Below, one piece after another: positions 25,912 to 34,362 of a stretch of 64,000 nt of DNA (positions are counted from its first letter, which is position 1; each line of letters opens with the position of its first letter). Origin of the DNA: Nitrospira sp. (GTDB taxonomy: Bacteria > Nitrospirota > Nitrospiria > Nitrospirales > Nitrospiraceae); contig JARFXQ010000012.1 in assembly GCA_029194725.1 (NCBI GenBank), positions 1 through 64,000 on the forward strand, in the 5' to 3' direction. Position numbers and translations under genes: made by a program. Under the pieces are notes generated by a model. The model saw only the letters and a list, made by a program, of their open reading frames with translations, made no database searches and was not told the origin of the DNA.

Positions 25912-28076
25912 AAAATGCCGTAAGAAACAAGCATGCCCACCGACAGGAAGATACCAGTAAGAACTTTAGGGGTTGATAAATTAGGCAAGCCCTCAGATGA
26001 AAAGTACCTTGCACCTAACACCCCCGAGACAAAAACCAGACTTGCTAGGACGAGTTTAATGGTTGCAGATACATAGGAGTCCATTCCCATTCTTGAAAGG
26101 AAGGAGGTCTCCTTCATGTCCTGTCTAGCTCGACGTCTGAGATAGGGCGCTACCAAGAAAATAAACAAGGCACAAGACTCCAGCACACAAAACATGGTGC
26201 GACCCTCTAAGCTTGGTATACCAAGCACGCTTTTCTCTGTGTGTGAGTCTATGCTTAATACAAGTGTTGCTGAGACCATGCCGAACGTAAGAAAAAAGAC
26301 ATAGCAAAGTATTCCCCATATATAGCCTCGCTCTACTTTGGCCCTTGACCAACCACCGGTGACTGTACGTACGTCGCCAATAACATCGCGCCGGACACTT
26401 CGATAGGCTAAGATCGGTGGCGCATACAAGATCACCCAGGAAATAACAAGTGCTGCGAACATATCTTTGTTGTCTCTATATGCCTGATCGAATATTTCCT
26501 TGAAGGAGACATCGCCAATCGTGGGATTCACGCAATATACAAGGTAGCTACAGACAGCAAAGACTCCAGTGTATAACAGCCAACGCAAGACACCGCGTAG
26601 CGCAATAGCCATTCTTGAATCAGTATTGTCTTTCCGTTTCTTGTCACAGAAGAAACCATCAAGTAGTCCGCTTATCAAAGCTAACGCGAAGATCAAGGGA
26701 GAAACAGATTGAAACGCATTTGCCCGTAAAGAAGATCCGCCTGGAGATACAAAGAACGCTATCGCTGTATAGGCAAGTGCCCAGACACCTCGAGTGCCTA
26801 TCCAATACAACATCCTGTCTGCTCGATGAGCGAGCCAATCGGGCTGCAGGCTCTCAATCAAAAATACTGTCTGCGACCGTTCCACGAGGTGCTGGGCCAA
26901 CCACGATAGGGTGTGTCGGACTGTCTCTTGTGTATAGGGCTGCTTCGATGCGCTCCCTTTTCGCCTGAACATCTTGGCAATGTAACGATCCATGAGATTC
27001 TTTGTTAACTGATCGCGAGTGACATTGGTCTCAATGGGTACTGCATCGTGTTTCTCATCCTTGTAGGCCAACACCATAACGTTCAAGACAAGCGGTGTCC
27101 GGGCCAGCTCCCTCAACTGCGCATCGCCTTGTACTGCTGTGCGGATGGCTTCGAGATCCCCCGAAGCAAGAGATTGGTCAATCTGATCTGTGGTAAGCGG
27201 GAGTAAATTGACGGCTCCCCTAAAGCGCAACCATATCGACAACTCCTGATACTCTGCGAATCGACAGGAGACCACCATGCCCCGGGGTGAGAACTCTTCA
27301 ATGAATACGTTAATCGCCTTCACGCAGTGCGCACGTGCACTCGCCTTCACTTCATCGAGGCCATCAAGCATGAGAAGCAGCTGGCCCTCCTTGAGCCACT
27401 CCTTGCTGGCTCGCTCTCGGGCAACGTATTTGGACTTGAGTTCCCTGATAATCCAACTGTCGAGCGACCTGTCGGATTCGTTCCAGGACGACAGATTCAA
27501 GACGACAGGTATGGGTTTGGTCGGGTCTCCTTCAGCCTCAGCAATTAAATCGCGCGCAAGCTCCAGAAGCGTGATCGTTTTACCAGACCCTGGTTCACCC
27601 AGAATCAATAAGAACTCTTCTGCTCTACTAAAGACCTCATTTATACGCGTCGCCGATGGGAGCGGCTGTACACTTTGATCTTCAAGTCCAAGCACTTCTG
27701 CCCAAGGGTGATCAATAGCACGAGTGTCAAATTGTTTACCTAGCTCCAGTTGCACGATTCCCTTCAATGAATTTGCGAGCACCCCCTGGTTGTCGATGCC
27801 ATCGATCCAAGTACTTTTTACCTTGCCTAGGAGTAGGCGAAGGTCGGGATCGGTTGAAGGGGATGGTTTAGTCGATGGATTGGCTTGCTCGATGATCTCC
27901 TGCAGCCTCGAGCGTAGAATCTCTACTGCCAGGCGATCGGCATTGGCAAAGCGAAAGGGATACCGTTCTACCTCGGCCAAGCGCTTTACGTGCGCCTGCT
28001 GGGCAACGCTCTGTTCAGACTTCCGTTGATAATGCTCATCGCGTGGTGCATTGTCTTCCGGCATGGCAATGATCAA
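25887..28076 (-). CDS. NACHT NTPase with C-terminal membrane spans (central part of a split NLR-like gene)
   Basis: 729 codons. Near residues 145-320: a NACHT STAND-NTPase with P-loop ILGEPGSGKTITLLEL and Walker B LLLMLDGLDEV, followed by SCRFAEYQ and LARTPLVLNVM. Residues about 430-720 contain several hydrophobic spans. Its first residues (MIIAMPEDNAPRDEHYQ) are the continuation of the DUF4062 region encoded just upstream in another frame; the ATG is internal to the true protein. Related NACHT proteins in bacteria give antiphage defence, and membrane spans suggest a membrane-disrupting or membrane-localised effector. Visibly more A/T-rich than neighbours, a sign of acquisition. Confidence 0.8.
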   Translation of the reverse strand: MIIAMPEDNAPRDEHYQRKSEQSVAQQAHVKRLAEVERYPFRFANADRLAVEILRSRLQEIIEQANPSTKPSPSTDPDLRLLLGKVKSTWIDGIDNQGVLANSLKGIVQLELGKQFDTRAIDHPWAEVLGLEDQSVQPLPSATRINEVFSRAEEFLLILGEPGSGKTITLLELARDLIAEAEGDPTKPIPVVLNLSSWNESDRSLDSWIIRELKSKYVARERASKEWLKEGQLLLMLDGLDEVKASARAHCVKAINVFIEEFSPRGMVVSCRFAEYQELSIWLRFRGAVNLLPLTTDQIDQSLASGDLEAIRTAVQGDAQLRELARTPLVLNVMVLAYKDEKHDAVPIETNVTRDQLTKNLMDRYIAKMFRRKGSASKQPYTQETVRHTLSWLAQHLVERSQTVFLIESLQPDWLAHRADRMLYWIGTRGVWALAYTAIAFFVSPGGSSLRANAFQSVSPLIFALALISGLLDGFFCDKKRKDNTDSRMAIALRGVLRWLLYTGVFAVCSYLVYCVNPTIGDVSFKEIFDQAYRDNKDMFAALVISWVILYAPPILAYRSVRRDVIGDVRTVTGGWSRAKVERGYIWGILCYVFFLTFGMVSATLVLSIDSHTEKSVLGIPSLEGRTMFCVLESCALFIFLVAPYLRRRARQDMKETSFLSRMGMDSYVSATIKLVLASLVFVSGVLGARYFSSEGLPNLSTPKVLTGIFLSVGMLVSYGIFWEGWGYC

Positions 28077-28438
28077 TGGTTTGCCATGGTAGAGCGCAAG
28101 CCAGGCTTCCCACTGGGTGTAGGAGAGCGCTGCGGCTCCGGGCTGGAGAAAGGGAGCCAGCGGGGGAGTCTCTCACCAAGGTCGGGATAGCGTTGACGGA
28201 TTGCTGCCAGCGATGGAGCTTGTGCGGGCGCCCCAGTCATGTCGCCCACAAGATGGATGATCGCGTCGCACTGCCGGATATAGTCATCCAACATGTCCAG
28301 AGTCTCCGTGCCGGTCACGATGAAGTCTTCCTGCACCGCCACCGAGACGTTCGGGCGTGTGAGGTCGCGCCGCAATCGGTCGCGGTAGCTACGGAACTCG
28401 GCAGTGACAGTAGACAGGAAGATCTGCACGCGAGCCAC
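28073..28438 (-). CDS. DUF4062 N-terminal part of the NACHT protein (out of frame)
   Basis: 121-codon frame starting MARVQIFLSTVTAEFRSYRDRLRRDL and containing VQEDFIVTGTETLDMLDDYIRQCDAIIHLVGDMTG, the DUF4062 domain that caps many NLR-like and NACHT/TPR proteins. After DLGERLP the frame is wrong: the neighbouring frame reads APFLQPGAAALSYTQWEAWLALYHGKPLIIAMPEDN and runs straight into the NACHT frame. One C missing from the run of five C (minus-strand sense) near 28164 would explain it. The whole gene would span 28438 down to 25447, about 1,000 residues. Confidence 0.8.
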   Translation of the reverse strand: MARVQIFLSTVTAEFRSYRDRLRRDLTRPNVSVAVQEDFIVTGTETLDMLDDYIRQCDAIIHLVGDMTGAPAQAPSLAAIRQRYPDLGERLPRWLPFSSPEPQRSPTPSGKPGLRSTMANH

Positions 28439-29075
28439 GGTTGGATGCCTCCAAACAAGAGAACTGGCTTATGGGGTGAACCTTCTAGAAGTCATAAATG
28501 CTGGCGACCGCCGGGACCAGATCGAGTTCGTGCGTTCAAGCGGGGCGATCAGAGATGTTAGGCTCCGCTTCTCCGATTGTGAGCGGACACTATCGGAGAA
28601 GGTGAGCATTCTGTCAACTAGCCTCTGGCAATCAACTACAGGCGGCTACTCATTTCGATGGTTCTTGTCTATGTGACAAGCATCCAAAGTCCAGAAACCT
28701 CTTCCCTGCGCAGTAACTACCCCTTTGAGCTGGAGAAGCAGGTTGTTGATGAGTTTCTGTCCGGCCGATGACCTTCTAGTATTTCTGTACAATTCGACCA
28801 CAGAGGATCGTCCTATCTCTTTCTTTAGCTTACTGAACGAGCCTTTAGCCTAGCCTTCGCGATCGCGTACGTCGTAAATGCAATCACGGTGCCTTTCCTA
28901 ATCGCCTCAGAACCAGGCCACTTTTGTAAGCATTACGGCCATGACTGTATTTTTTTGCTCTGTCTGGATCGGATTGGATACGTCGTGAAATAAGAGGCTT
29001 TCGCTCCGTAATACAATGTCAGTCTATTGCAAACTGACTTGTGTCTGTCGTGGGACCTGGCTGAAGTCTGCCGAT
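28439..29075. other. Gene-free stretch upstream of the NACHT gene
   Basis: About 640 bases; only short shadow frames on both strands. It should contain the promoter for the minus-strand DUF4062-NACHT gene. I see no RNA gene or repeat that I can support. Confidence 0.4.
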
Positions 29076-29131
29076 CACATCGTCAGGACCGCCGCCCCTG
29101 AAAGCTTCCAGCCTTGAGTTCCTCAGGCGAG
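29076..29131 (-). pseudogene. Copy B of an alcohol-dehydrogenase-like gene 3' end
   Basis: Minus-strand reading gives EELKAGSFQG, then one lost base and AAVLTM-stop, paralleling copy A at 29387-29464. About 42 bases align with copy A with few differences. Downstream of the HicB-like gene. Confidence 0.6.
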
Positions 29132-29151
29132 TAAAACCACACTGGACAAGG

Positions 29152-29373
29152 CTACGTGCCGGTTTGATAGATGGCAGGGCGATATCGAGGTTTGGGGATC
29201 GGTTTTTTCTCTGCACGCGCCGCTGCCAGCCAGGCGCGTTTCGCGACTTCTGCTTGCTTGAGCGCTTCGGTGGGAGTCTTCCCAAACGCCGAACAGGCAT
29301 CGAGGTCTGGAAGGTCGGCCATGTACCCTCTGTCTGCTTCGCTGTGGCAGATGTTGATATGGTAGTCCTTCAT
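29152..29373 (-). CDS. HicB-like antitoxin family protein
   Basis: 73 residues: MKDYHINICHSEADRGYMADLPDLDACSAFGKTPTEALKQAEVAKRAWLAAARAEKKPIPKPRYRP. This is the HicB N-terminal (partial RNase H-like) fold: Y.I..D.GYMADLPDL..CSAFG.TP.EAL, then a short tail without a DNA-binding domain. No hicA toxin frame is visible on either side, so it is an orphan or solo regulator. It sits between two fragments of an alcohol dehydrogenase gene end. Confidence 0.88.
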   Translation of the reverse strand: MKDYHINICHSEADRGYMADLPDLDACSAFGKTPTEALKQAEVAKRAWLAAARAEKKPIPKPRYRPAIYQTGT

Positions 29374-29386
29374 GGTTTTTCGCGTC

Positions 29387-29464
29387 TCATTGCACTGTCC
29401 GGACCGCCGCCCCTTGAAAGCTCCCCGCTTTCAATTCTTGTAATGCACGGTTCGCTTCTTCCAA
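29387..29464 (-). pseudogene. Copy A of an alcohol-dehydrogenase-like gene 3' end
   Basis: Minus-strand frame reads LEEANRALQELKAGSFQGAAVRTVQ and stops at 29387. L-E-E-A-N-x-A-L-x-x-L-K-x-G-x-x-x-G-A-A-V is the common C-terminus of zinc-dependent (medium-chain) alcohol dehydrogenases. Nothing upstream continues the gene, so only about 25 codons survive. It ends 13 bases before the hicB start. Confidence 0.6.
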
Positions 29465-29697
29465 GCATACCAAGAGGACTCAGCTGACCCTAATGCGGAC
29501 CCATCCGAGATAGGGCACCCCGTAGCTTTACAGCCTTCGACGATCAGCCCATCATACAACCTGAGACTATCACCGATCCATCATGTAAGATCCCACCCGG
29601 TTTTCTGCTTCCCTTCGGCGTTTGACAGGCATACCATCTTTCGATGTAATGAGAGGTGCTCGAAGAGGACCGGACGTTTCCTGTTAGGGCGGAACAC

Positions 29698-30408
29698 ATG
29701 TCAAGACTTGTCCGTGCTGTAAGGGTGCTCGCGTGGATGTGGCTTGTTGCAGCCTGTTCTCTGATCCTGATTGCTTCTGCACCTCCGTGGTACCGAGGAG
29801 GCTTCACTGCCCTCTGGGAACTGGTTAGCCCGCATCTTGTTCTAAACTGTCTTCTCGTGGGTCTGACACTTGCTCCAGCCTTGTTTCTCGGGACGTTAGC
29901 GAGAGGTCTTCACGAGAAACATCGAGGCAAGATACTGGGCTCAGCCGTCGCCCTGTTCGTTAGTGTGACCGCTGTGACACTGATCATCCTAGTGCCAATC
30001 AGACTCGCGAAGAACGAAACGGAACAGGCTCAGCAGACCCGCAAGGCTAGAGAATATGAGGCGCAATCGATCCGCGTGAAAGACCAGAGCGCGACCCTGT
30101 ATCAGTACAACGCTGATTCCATAAGACCCTCGGTAGGTCCGGTGGGAGCTGTGGGAATACCGGAATCGATTCGGATCGGCGATGCGATTACAGTCAATGG
30201 CCACACGCTTCGCGCCCAGCACATCCTCGTAAAAGAAATTCTGTCCGACATCACTTATGACGGTCACGCACTCGGCAAGGCAGGGGAGACTCAGTGTATC
30301 ATTGTAGAGTCGCTCAAGAACCTACCGGATGCTGATCAAGGCGACCAGCACGACCGTCTATGGATTGTGGTGGAGAAGTGCGCTCCAATCCCCGGTGCCA
30401 CCCAATAG
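29698..30408 (+). CDS. Membrane protein of unknown function
   Basis: 236 residues from ATG 29698 (AGGGCGGA 4 bases upstream); a GTG at 29656 is possible. Three hydrophobic segments in the first 115 residues (WMWLVAACSLILIAS; LVLNCLLVGLTLAPALFLGTL; ILGSAVALFVSVTAVTLIILV), then a soluble, presumably periplasmic domain with a Gln/Lys-rich helix and a beta-rich end (VESLKNL...LWIVVEKCAPIPG). No family recognised. It marks the right end of the accessory zone. Confidence 0.65.
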   Translation: MSRLVRAVRVLAWMWLVAACSLILIASAPPWYRGGFTALWELVSPHLVLNCLLVGLTLAPALFLGTLARGLHEKHRGKILGSAVALFVSVTAVTLIILVPIRLAKNETEQAQQTRKAREYEAQSIRVKDQSATLYQYNADSIRPSVGPVGAVGIPESIRIGDAITVNGHTLRAQHILVKEILSDITYDGHALGKAGETQCIIVESLKNLPDADQGDQHDRLWIVVEKCAPIPGATQ

Positions 30409-30502
30409 GCTGGCCATCACCCCAATGTCTTCGAGACAAACGATTGTTTCTCGCTCACATGCCATCAGCTCGTCGCTTTGATCCTGTTACATCGTAGCGC
30501 CA

Positions 30503-30519
30503 AACTCAATTATTGAGTT
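30503..30519. promoter_or_regulatory. Small inverted repeat upstream of nfeD
   Basis: Perfect 7-bp arms AACTCAA/TTGAGTT around TTA, about 110 bases before the nfeD start. A possible operator; no function can be shown. The surrounding 30409-30626 gap holds no gene. Confidence 0.3.
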
Positions 30520-30626
30520 GATAAGCCTTAATGAGAGAGCCCTTGACGGTTATTCGAATGAGCCCTAGACTTCGCGAAGTTCCCGATATCTCATCAGTGT
30601 CTCTTGCACAGCATTGAGGTTCTTCA

Positions 30627-31055
30627 ATGGTCTGGTCGTACTGGTTGTTCATGGGATTAGTCCTTGCCGGCGCAGAAATGATTGCGCCGGGAGGATTCTA
30701 TCTCCTGTTCTTCGGCATTGCGGCCCTGATCGTTGGCGCACTGGTCGGTCTGGGTATCGTGCAGGCTGCGTGGCTGGAATGGCTGCTGTTCTCCATTCTG
30801 GCTGTCGTTTCGCTCTTACTTTTTCGTAGCCCACTGCTGCGAATGACCAGAAGTACACCGACCCATGCGGTGGACAGCATGGTAGGAGAATCCGCCGTTC
30901 TCCTTGACGATCTTCCTTCGGGGCACACAGGCAAGTCGGAATTGCGCGGTACTACCTGGACGACACGCAACGACGGACCCTCTCCTCTGGCCAAGGGACA
31001 GCGCGCAATGGTGACAAGGGTGGAAGGGTTGATGCTCGTGGTGAGGTCAGAATAA
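30627..31055 (+). CDS. NfeD-like membrane protein
   Basis: 142 residues. Two or three N-terminal membrane spans (LFMGLVLAGAEMIAPGGFYLLFFGIAALIVGALV; WLEWLLFSILAVVSLLLF) followed by an OB-fold domain (VGESAVLLDDLPSGHTGKSELRGTTWTTRNDGPSPLAKGQRAMVTRVEGLMLVVR). NfeD proteins partner with SPFH proteins in membrane microdomain assemblies, and an SPFH gene follows after 26 bases, as in most genomes. Confidence 0.92.
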   Translation: MVWSYWLFMGLVLAGAEMIAPGGFYLLFFGIAALIVGALVGLGIVQAAWLEWLLFSILAVVSLLLFRSPLLRMTRSTPTHAVDSMVGESAVLLDDLPSGHTGKSELRGTTWTTRNDGPSPLAKGQRAMVTRVEGLMLVVRSE

Positions 31056-31081
31056 CGAACGCTATCAAATGAGGTATGGGC

Positions 31082-32020
31082 ATGGAAGGTGGAACGTTTG
31101 TTGTCATCGTGCTGGCATTGATCGTAGTCATCGCGATCGCGAAAACCGCTGTCGTCGTCCCTCAACAGAATGCCTACGTCGTGGAACGTTTGGGCAAATA
31201 CAGTTCCACGCTTGATGCGGGACTGCACATTCTTGTGCCCTTTGTCGACTCAATCCGATATAGGCACGTGCTGAAGGAAAATGCGGTTGATATTCCGGAA
31301 CAAGTGTGCATTACACGCGACAATGTCCAGGTCCATGTCGATGGGGTTCTGTACATGCGGGTTCTTAATCCGGAGCGCGCGTCTTATGGGATCAGCGACT
31401 ACCAGTTTGCGCTCACACAGTTGGCACAGACGTCGCTGCGAAGCGAGATCGGCAAGATCGAACTGGACAAGACCTTTGAGGCCAGGACCACCATCAACGC
31501 ACAGATAGTCAATGAATTAGACAAAGCGTCGGAACCCTGGGGAGTGAAGGTCCTTCGATACGAGATCAAGAACATCACTCCACCGAAGGACGTGCTCAAC
31601 GCAATGGAAAAACAGATGCGCGCCGAACGGGAGAAACGCGCGCTGATTTTGACGTCGGAAGGAGAGCGAGACGCAGCGATCAATCAAGCTGAAGGCGAAA
31701 AGCAACAAGTGATCAAGGCGTCTGAAGCCAAGAAGCAGCAACAGATCAACGAGGCGGAAGGCGCTGCGGCTGCCATACTCGCCATTGCGCAGGCCACCGC
31801 CGACGGACTCCGCAAGGTGGCGGAATCCACCAAAGTTCCTGGAGGCCAAGAAGCAGTGCAACTTCGGGTCGCTGAGCAATATATTGCCAAGTTCGGCGAA
31901 CTGGCAAAATCGAGCAACACATTGGTGCTTCCTGCCAGTATTTCCGATGTCGGTTCGATGATCGCACTGGCAATGAACGCTGTGAAGCAGACCGGAACTT
32001 CGATTTCAGCAAAGTCCTGA
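31082..32020 (+). CDS. SPFH/Band 7 (stomatin/QmcA-like) protein
   Basis: 312 residues. N-terminal membrane hairpin (VVIVLALIVVIAIAK), then the SPFH core AVVVPQQNAYVVERLGKYSSTLDAGLHILVPFVDSI, TRDNVQVHVDGVLYMRV, LRSEIGKIELDKTFEARTTIN, VLRYEIKNITPP, and a long Glu/Lys/Gln-rich coiled coil (EREKRALILTSEGERDAAINQAEG). I chose ATG 31082, seven bases after GAGG; an ATG at 31076 is too close to it. Acts with NfeD as a membrane scaffold or protease regulator. Confidence 0.93.
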   Translation: MEGGTFVVIVLALIVVIAIAKTAVVVPQQNAYVVERLGKYSSTLDAGLHILVPFVDSIRYRHVLKENAVDIPEQVCITRDNVQVHVDGVLYMRVLNPERASYGISDYQFALTQLAQTSLRSEIGKIELDKTFEARTTINAQIVNELDKASEPWGVKVLRYEIKNITPPKDVLNAMEKQMRAEREKRALILTSEGERDAAINQAEGEKQQVIKASEAKKQQQINEAEGAAAAILAIAQATADGLRKVAESTKVPGGQEAVQLRVAEQYIAKFGELAKSSNTLVLPASISDVGSMIALAMNAVKQTGTSISAKS

Positions 32021-32073
32021 CGATAAGACCGCGCTGTTTGACAGCTTTGTAGGCATCATCCTAGAATCGCGCC

Positions 32074-32652
32074 ATGCAAGCATTTGTTGTGACGGCTTTT
32101 GCGGACAGTGCCCGGGTCAAGCAGCAGTTTGCACATGACCACGCCGATCGTATCGTGCAGGTCGCGAGGCTCATCGCGAAAGGCTTCCAGAGCGGCAACA
32201 AGCTCCTTCTCTTCGGCAACGGCGGCAGCGCCACCGACGCGGCGCATATTGCAGCAGAATTCGTGGGACGATACCAGCGCGAGCGGATGCCCTTGTCCGC
32301 CATCGCCCTGGCGACGGACATCGCTGCTATCACCTGCATCGCCAATGATTATGGATATGAGGAATTATTTGCCCGTCAGGTGCGGGCGCACGGCCGCCAA
32401 GGCGACATCGCCATCGGCATCAGCACGAGTGGGAACTCTCCAAACGTGCTGAAAGGCGTCGAGGCAGCCCGCGACTGTGGCTTGACCACGATTGCCTGGA
32501 CCGGCGCCAACGGCGGAAAGCTGGCCGGGTTGGTCGATTATCCGTTCATTGTCCCCTCTACAGTCACGTCTCGAATTCAAGAAAGTCACATCACGCTCGG
32601 CCACGTCTTGTGCGAACTGGTAGAGGATCATTTCCTTGGGAAAGCGTCCTGA
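32074..32652 (+). CDS. gmhA: Phosphoheptose (D-sedoheptulose 7-phosphate) isomerase
   Basis: 192 residues, SIS-fold: LLLFGNGGSATDAAHIAAEFVGRY..ER..LSAIALATD, ANDYGYEELFARQVRA, GDIAIGISTSGNSPNVL, TGANGGKLAG, and the His of RIQESHITLGHVLCE. First enzyme of ADP-heptose synthesis for lipopolysaccharide inner core; the last-but-one step is encoded at 37423-37905 (hldE C-domain). Overlaps the next gene by 17 bases. Confidence 0.95.
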   Translation: MQAFVVTAFADSARVKQQFAHDHADRIVQVARLIAKGFQSGNKLLLFGNGGSATDAAHIAAEFVGRYQRERMPLSAIALATDIAAITCIANDYGYEELFARQVRAHGRQGDIAIGISTSGNSPNVLKGVEAARDCGLTTIAWTGANGGKLAGLVDYPFIVPSTVTSRIQESHITLGHVLCELVEDHFLGKAS

Positions 32653-33628
32653 TCGGACTCCTCCGCGTCGGCCTGCGCCTCGATTGATTCAGCCGATCGA
32701 TGTCTCGGCCCTTAAGACCTATCCCCTGAAGAAACGCCGGAGCCTGGTGCGGCTTTCGAACTTCGCCGCCCCCTGGAAACCCGGCAGTTCGTTCGCAAGG
32801 TTCTATGAAACGCTTCCCGATATTTTGGCGGTTAAGACCTTGCGGGCTGTCGCCCATGCCGTCGTGAAGGCGCATCGAAAACGCCGCCCTGTGATCGTCG
32901 GGATCGGTGCCCATGTAATCAAGGTGGGGCTGGCTCCGATTATCACGGACTTGATGGAACGACGCATCATCACGGCAGTCGCCATGAACGGAGCTGGGAT
33001 CATTCACGACTTTGAATTGGCCCTCATGGGCCACACCTCCGAAGAAGTCGATACCGAGATCGACGATGGTCGCTTCGGCATGGCGGAGGAAACGGGACGG
33101 ATCCTGAATGACGCCATCACGCATGGCGCGAAAGAGGGTCAGGGGTTGGGCGAGGCTATCGGGTGTTACATGAACCAAACAGCGCATCAATTCCCGAATC
33201 TTGCCGTCAGTATTCTGTCGACGGGCGCGCGACTCGCTATTCCTGTGACCGTGCATGTCGCAGTCGGAACCGACATTATCCACATGCATCCCTCGGCGGA
33301 CGGCGCCGCCATCGGAGCCACTTCTCTTCTGGACTTCAGGCGTCTGACCGCTGTCGTCGCCGGGATGGAAGGCGGTGTCTATCTGAACATCGGCTCGTCT
33401 GTGATTCTTCCAGAGGTCTTTTTAAAAACCTTGTCGTTAGGAAGAAATCTCGGCCATCCCATCGCCGACATTACGACCGTGAGCATGGACTTTCTCTCCC
33501 ATTACAGGCCGCAGACCAACGTCGTGCGGCGGCCCACTCAAAAAGGTGGGCGAGGCTATTCCTTAACCGGTCACCACGAAATCATGCTGCCGCTGCTCGC
33601 GGCGGCCGTGCTGGAGGAATTGGGATGA
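32636..33628 (+). CDS. Conserved protein, possibly deoxyhypusine-synthase-like
   Basis: 330 residues beginning with a TTG (GAGG 9 bases ahead) inside the end of gmhA. After a basic, Pro/Arg-rich N-terminus come PVIVGIGAHVIKVGLAPIITDLMERRIITAVAMNGAGIIHDFELALMG and ETGRILNDAI, then GTDIIHMHPSADGAAIG and GGVYLNIGSSVILPEVFLKTLSL. The NAD-type glycine turns and the G-x-x-x-H-D-x-E string recall the deoxyhypusine synthase fold, but that link is tentative. Such genes recur beside gmhA/hldE in other bacteria as far as I recall, so a role in heptose or nucleotide-sugar chemistry is an inference. Stop overlaps the sprT start by 4 bases. Confidence 0.6.
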   Translation: MGKRPDRTPPRRPAPRLIQPIDVSALKTYPLKKRRSLVRLSNFAAPWKPGSSFARFYETLPDILAVKTLRAVAHAVVKAHRKRRPVIVGIGAHVIKVGLAPIITDLMERRIITAVAMNGAGIIHDFELALMGHTSEEVDTEIDDGRFGMAEETGRILNDAITHGAKEGQGLGEAIGCYMNQTAHQFPNLAVSILSTGARLAIPVTVHVAVGTDIIHMHPSADGAAIGATSLLDFRRLTAVVAGMEGGVYLNIGSSVILPEVFLKTLSLGRNLGHPIADITTVSMDFLSHYRPQTNVVRRPTQKGGRGYSLTGHHEIMLPLLAAAVLEELG

Positions 33629-34320
33629 TACCAACCCCCGCCACCTCTGGCCTTTCAGTACACCATTCTTCCGAAGTGCTCCAGGCTCGTTGGCAGCACC
33701 TGAACGCACGATACTTTGCCGGTTCCCTCAAGCCGATCGAGATCGTCTGGAGTCAGCGCCTGACCGCCTCGGTCGGGATGTTTACTTGCCGTCATAGGGA
33801 AAAGGCATTCTCTCCGTTCGCCATGATGAACAGCCGTCGCGAAATTCGCCTTTCTCTCCCGCTGTTTGAACAGCTCGCCGCACGGACGCCGTACGCGGAG
33901 CAGGAGCTGCTCAATACCTTGGCTCATGAAATGATCCATCAATGGCAGTTCGACGTGCTGAAGCGTCGACCGGATCATGGCCTGGAGTTTTTGCGGAAGA
34001 TGACGCAGATCAATCGATCCGGAGAGGTGGCTGTGACGACGTACCACTCTCTGGAAAAAGAAGTGATTGCCTTGTCGAAATTCGCCTGGCGATGCCAAGA
34101 CTGCGGGCGTCTCTATCGACGACACCGGAGAACGATTCAACCAAAGCGCCATCACTGCGGATCCTGCCGAGGCCAACTTCTGGAACTTGTGTCGCCGACT
34201 CAACTGATCGAGGATCGTCCCAGCCCCTACCAGACTCCTGCCTCAGACTCATCACACCGGCCGGCCAGATCGACTGGGTCGGGTGAAACGCCGGAACAAT
34301 TGACGCTCAAGTTGAAATGA
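33625..34320 (+). CDS. SprT-like zinc metalloprotease-family protein
   Basis: 231 residues. LQARWQHLNARYFAGSL..IEIVWSQRL at the start, catalytic HEMIH in LAHEMIHQWQFDV, then a C-terminal zinc ribbon C-x2-C...C-x2-C (CQDCGRLY, CGSCRG). SprT/Spartan-like proteins act on DNA-protein crosslinks in eukaryotes; the bacterial role is unknown. The start ATG overlaps the previous stop, with GGAGG in front. Translationally coupled to the gmhA operon. Confidence 0.85.
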   Translation: MIPTPATSGLSVHHSSEVLQARWQHLNARYFAGSLKPIEIVWSQRLTASVGMFTCRHREKAFSPFAMMNSRREIRLSLPLFEQLAARTPYAEQELLNTLAHEMIHQWQFDVLKRRPDHGLEFLRKMTQINRSGEVAVTTYHSLEKEVIALSKFAWRCQDCGRLYRRHRRTIQPKRHHCGSCRGQLLELVSPTQLIEDRPSPYQTPASDSSHRPARSTGSGETPEQLTLKLK

Positions 34321-34362
34321 TGGGGGGAGCAGGCTCTGCAGGGTCCGATGGAAAAATGTGAG

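Noticed and set aside
33163..33624. Upstream half of the 385-codon frame that contains sprT
   Set aside because: Arg/Ser-rich shadow of the preceding gene; the SprT protein starts at the ATG 33625 with a ribosome-binding site.
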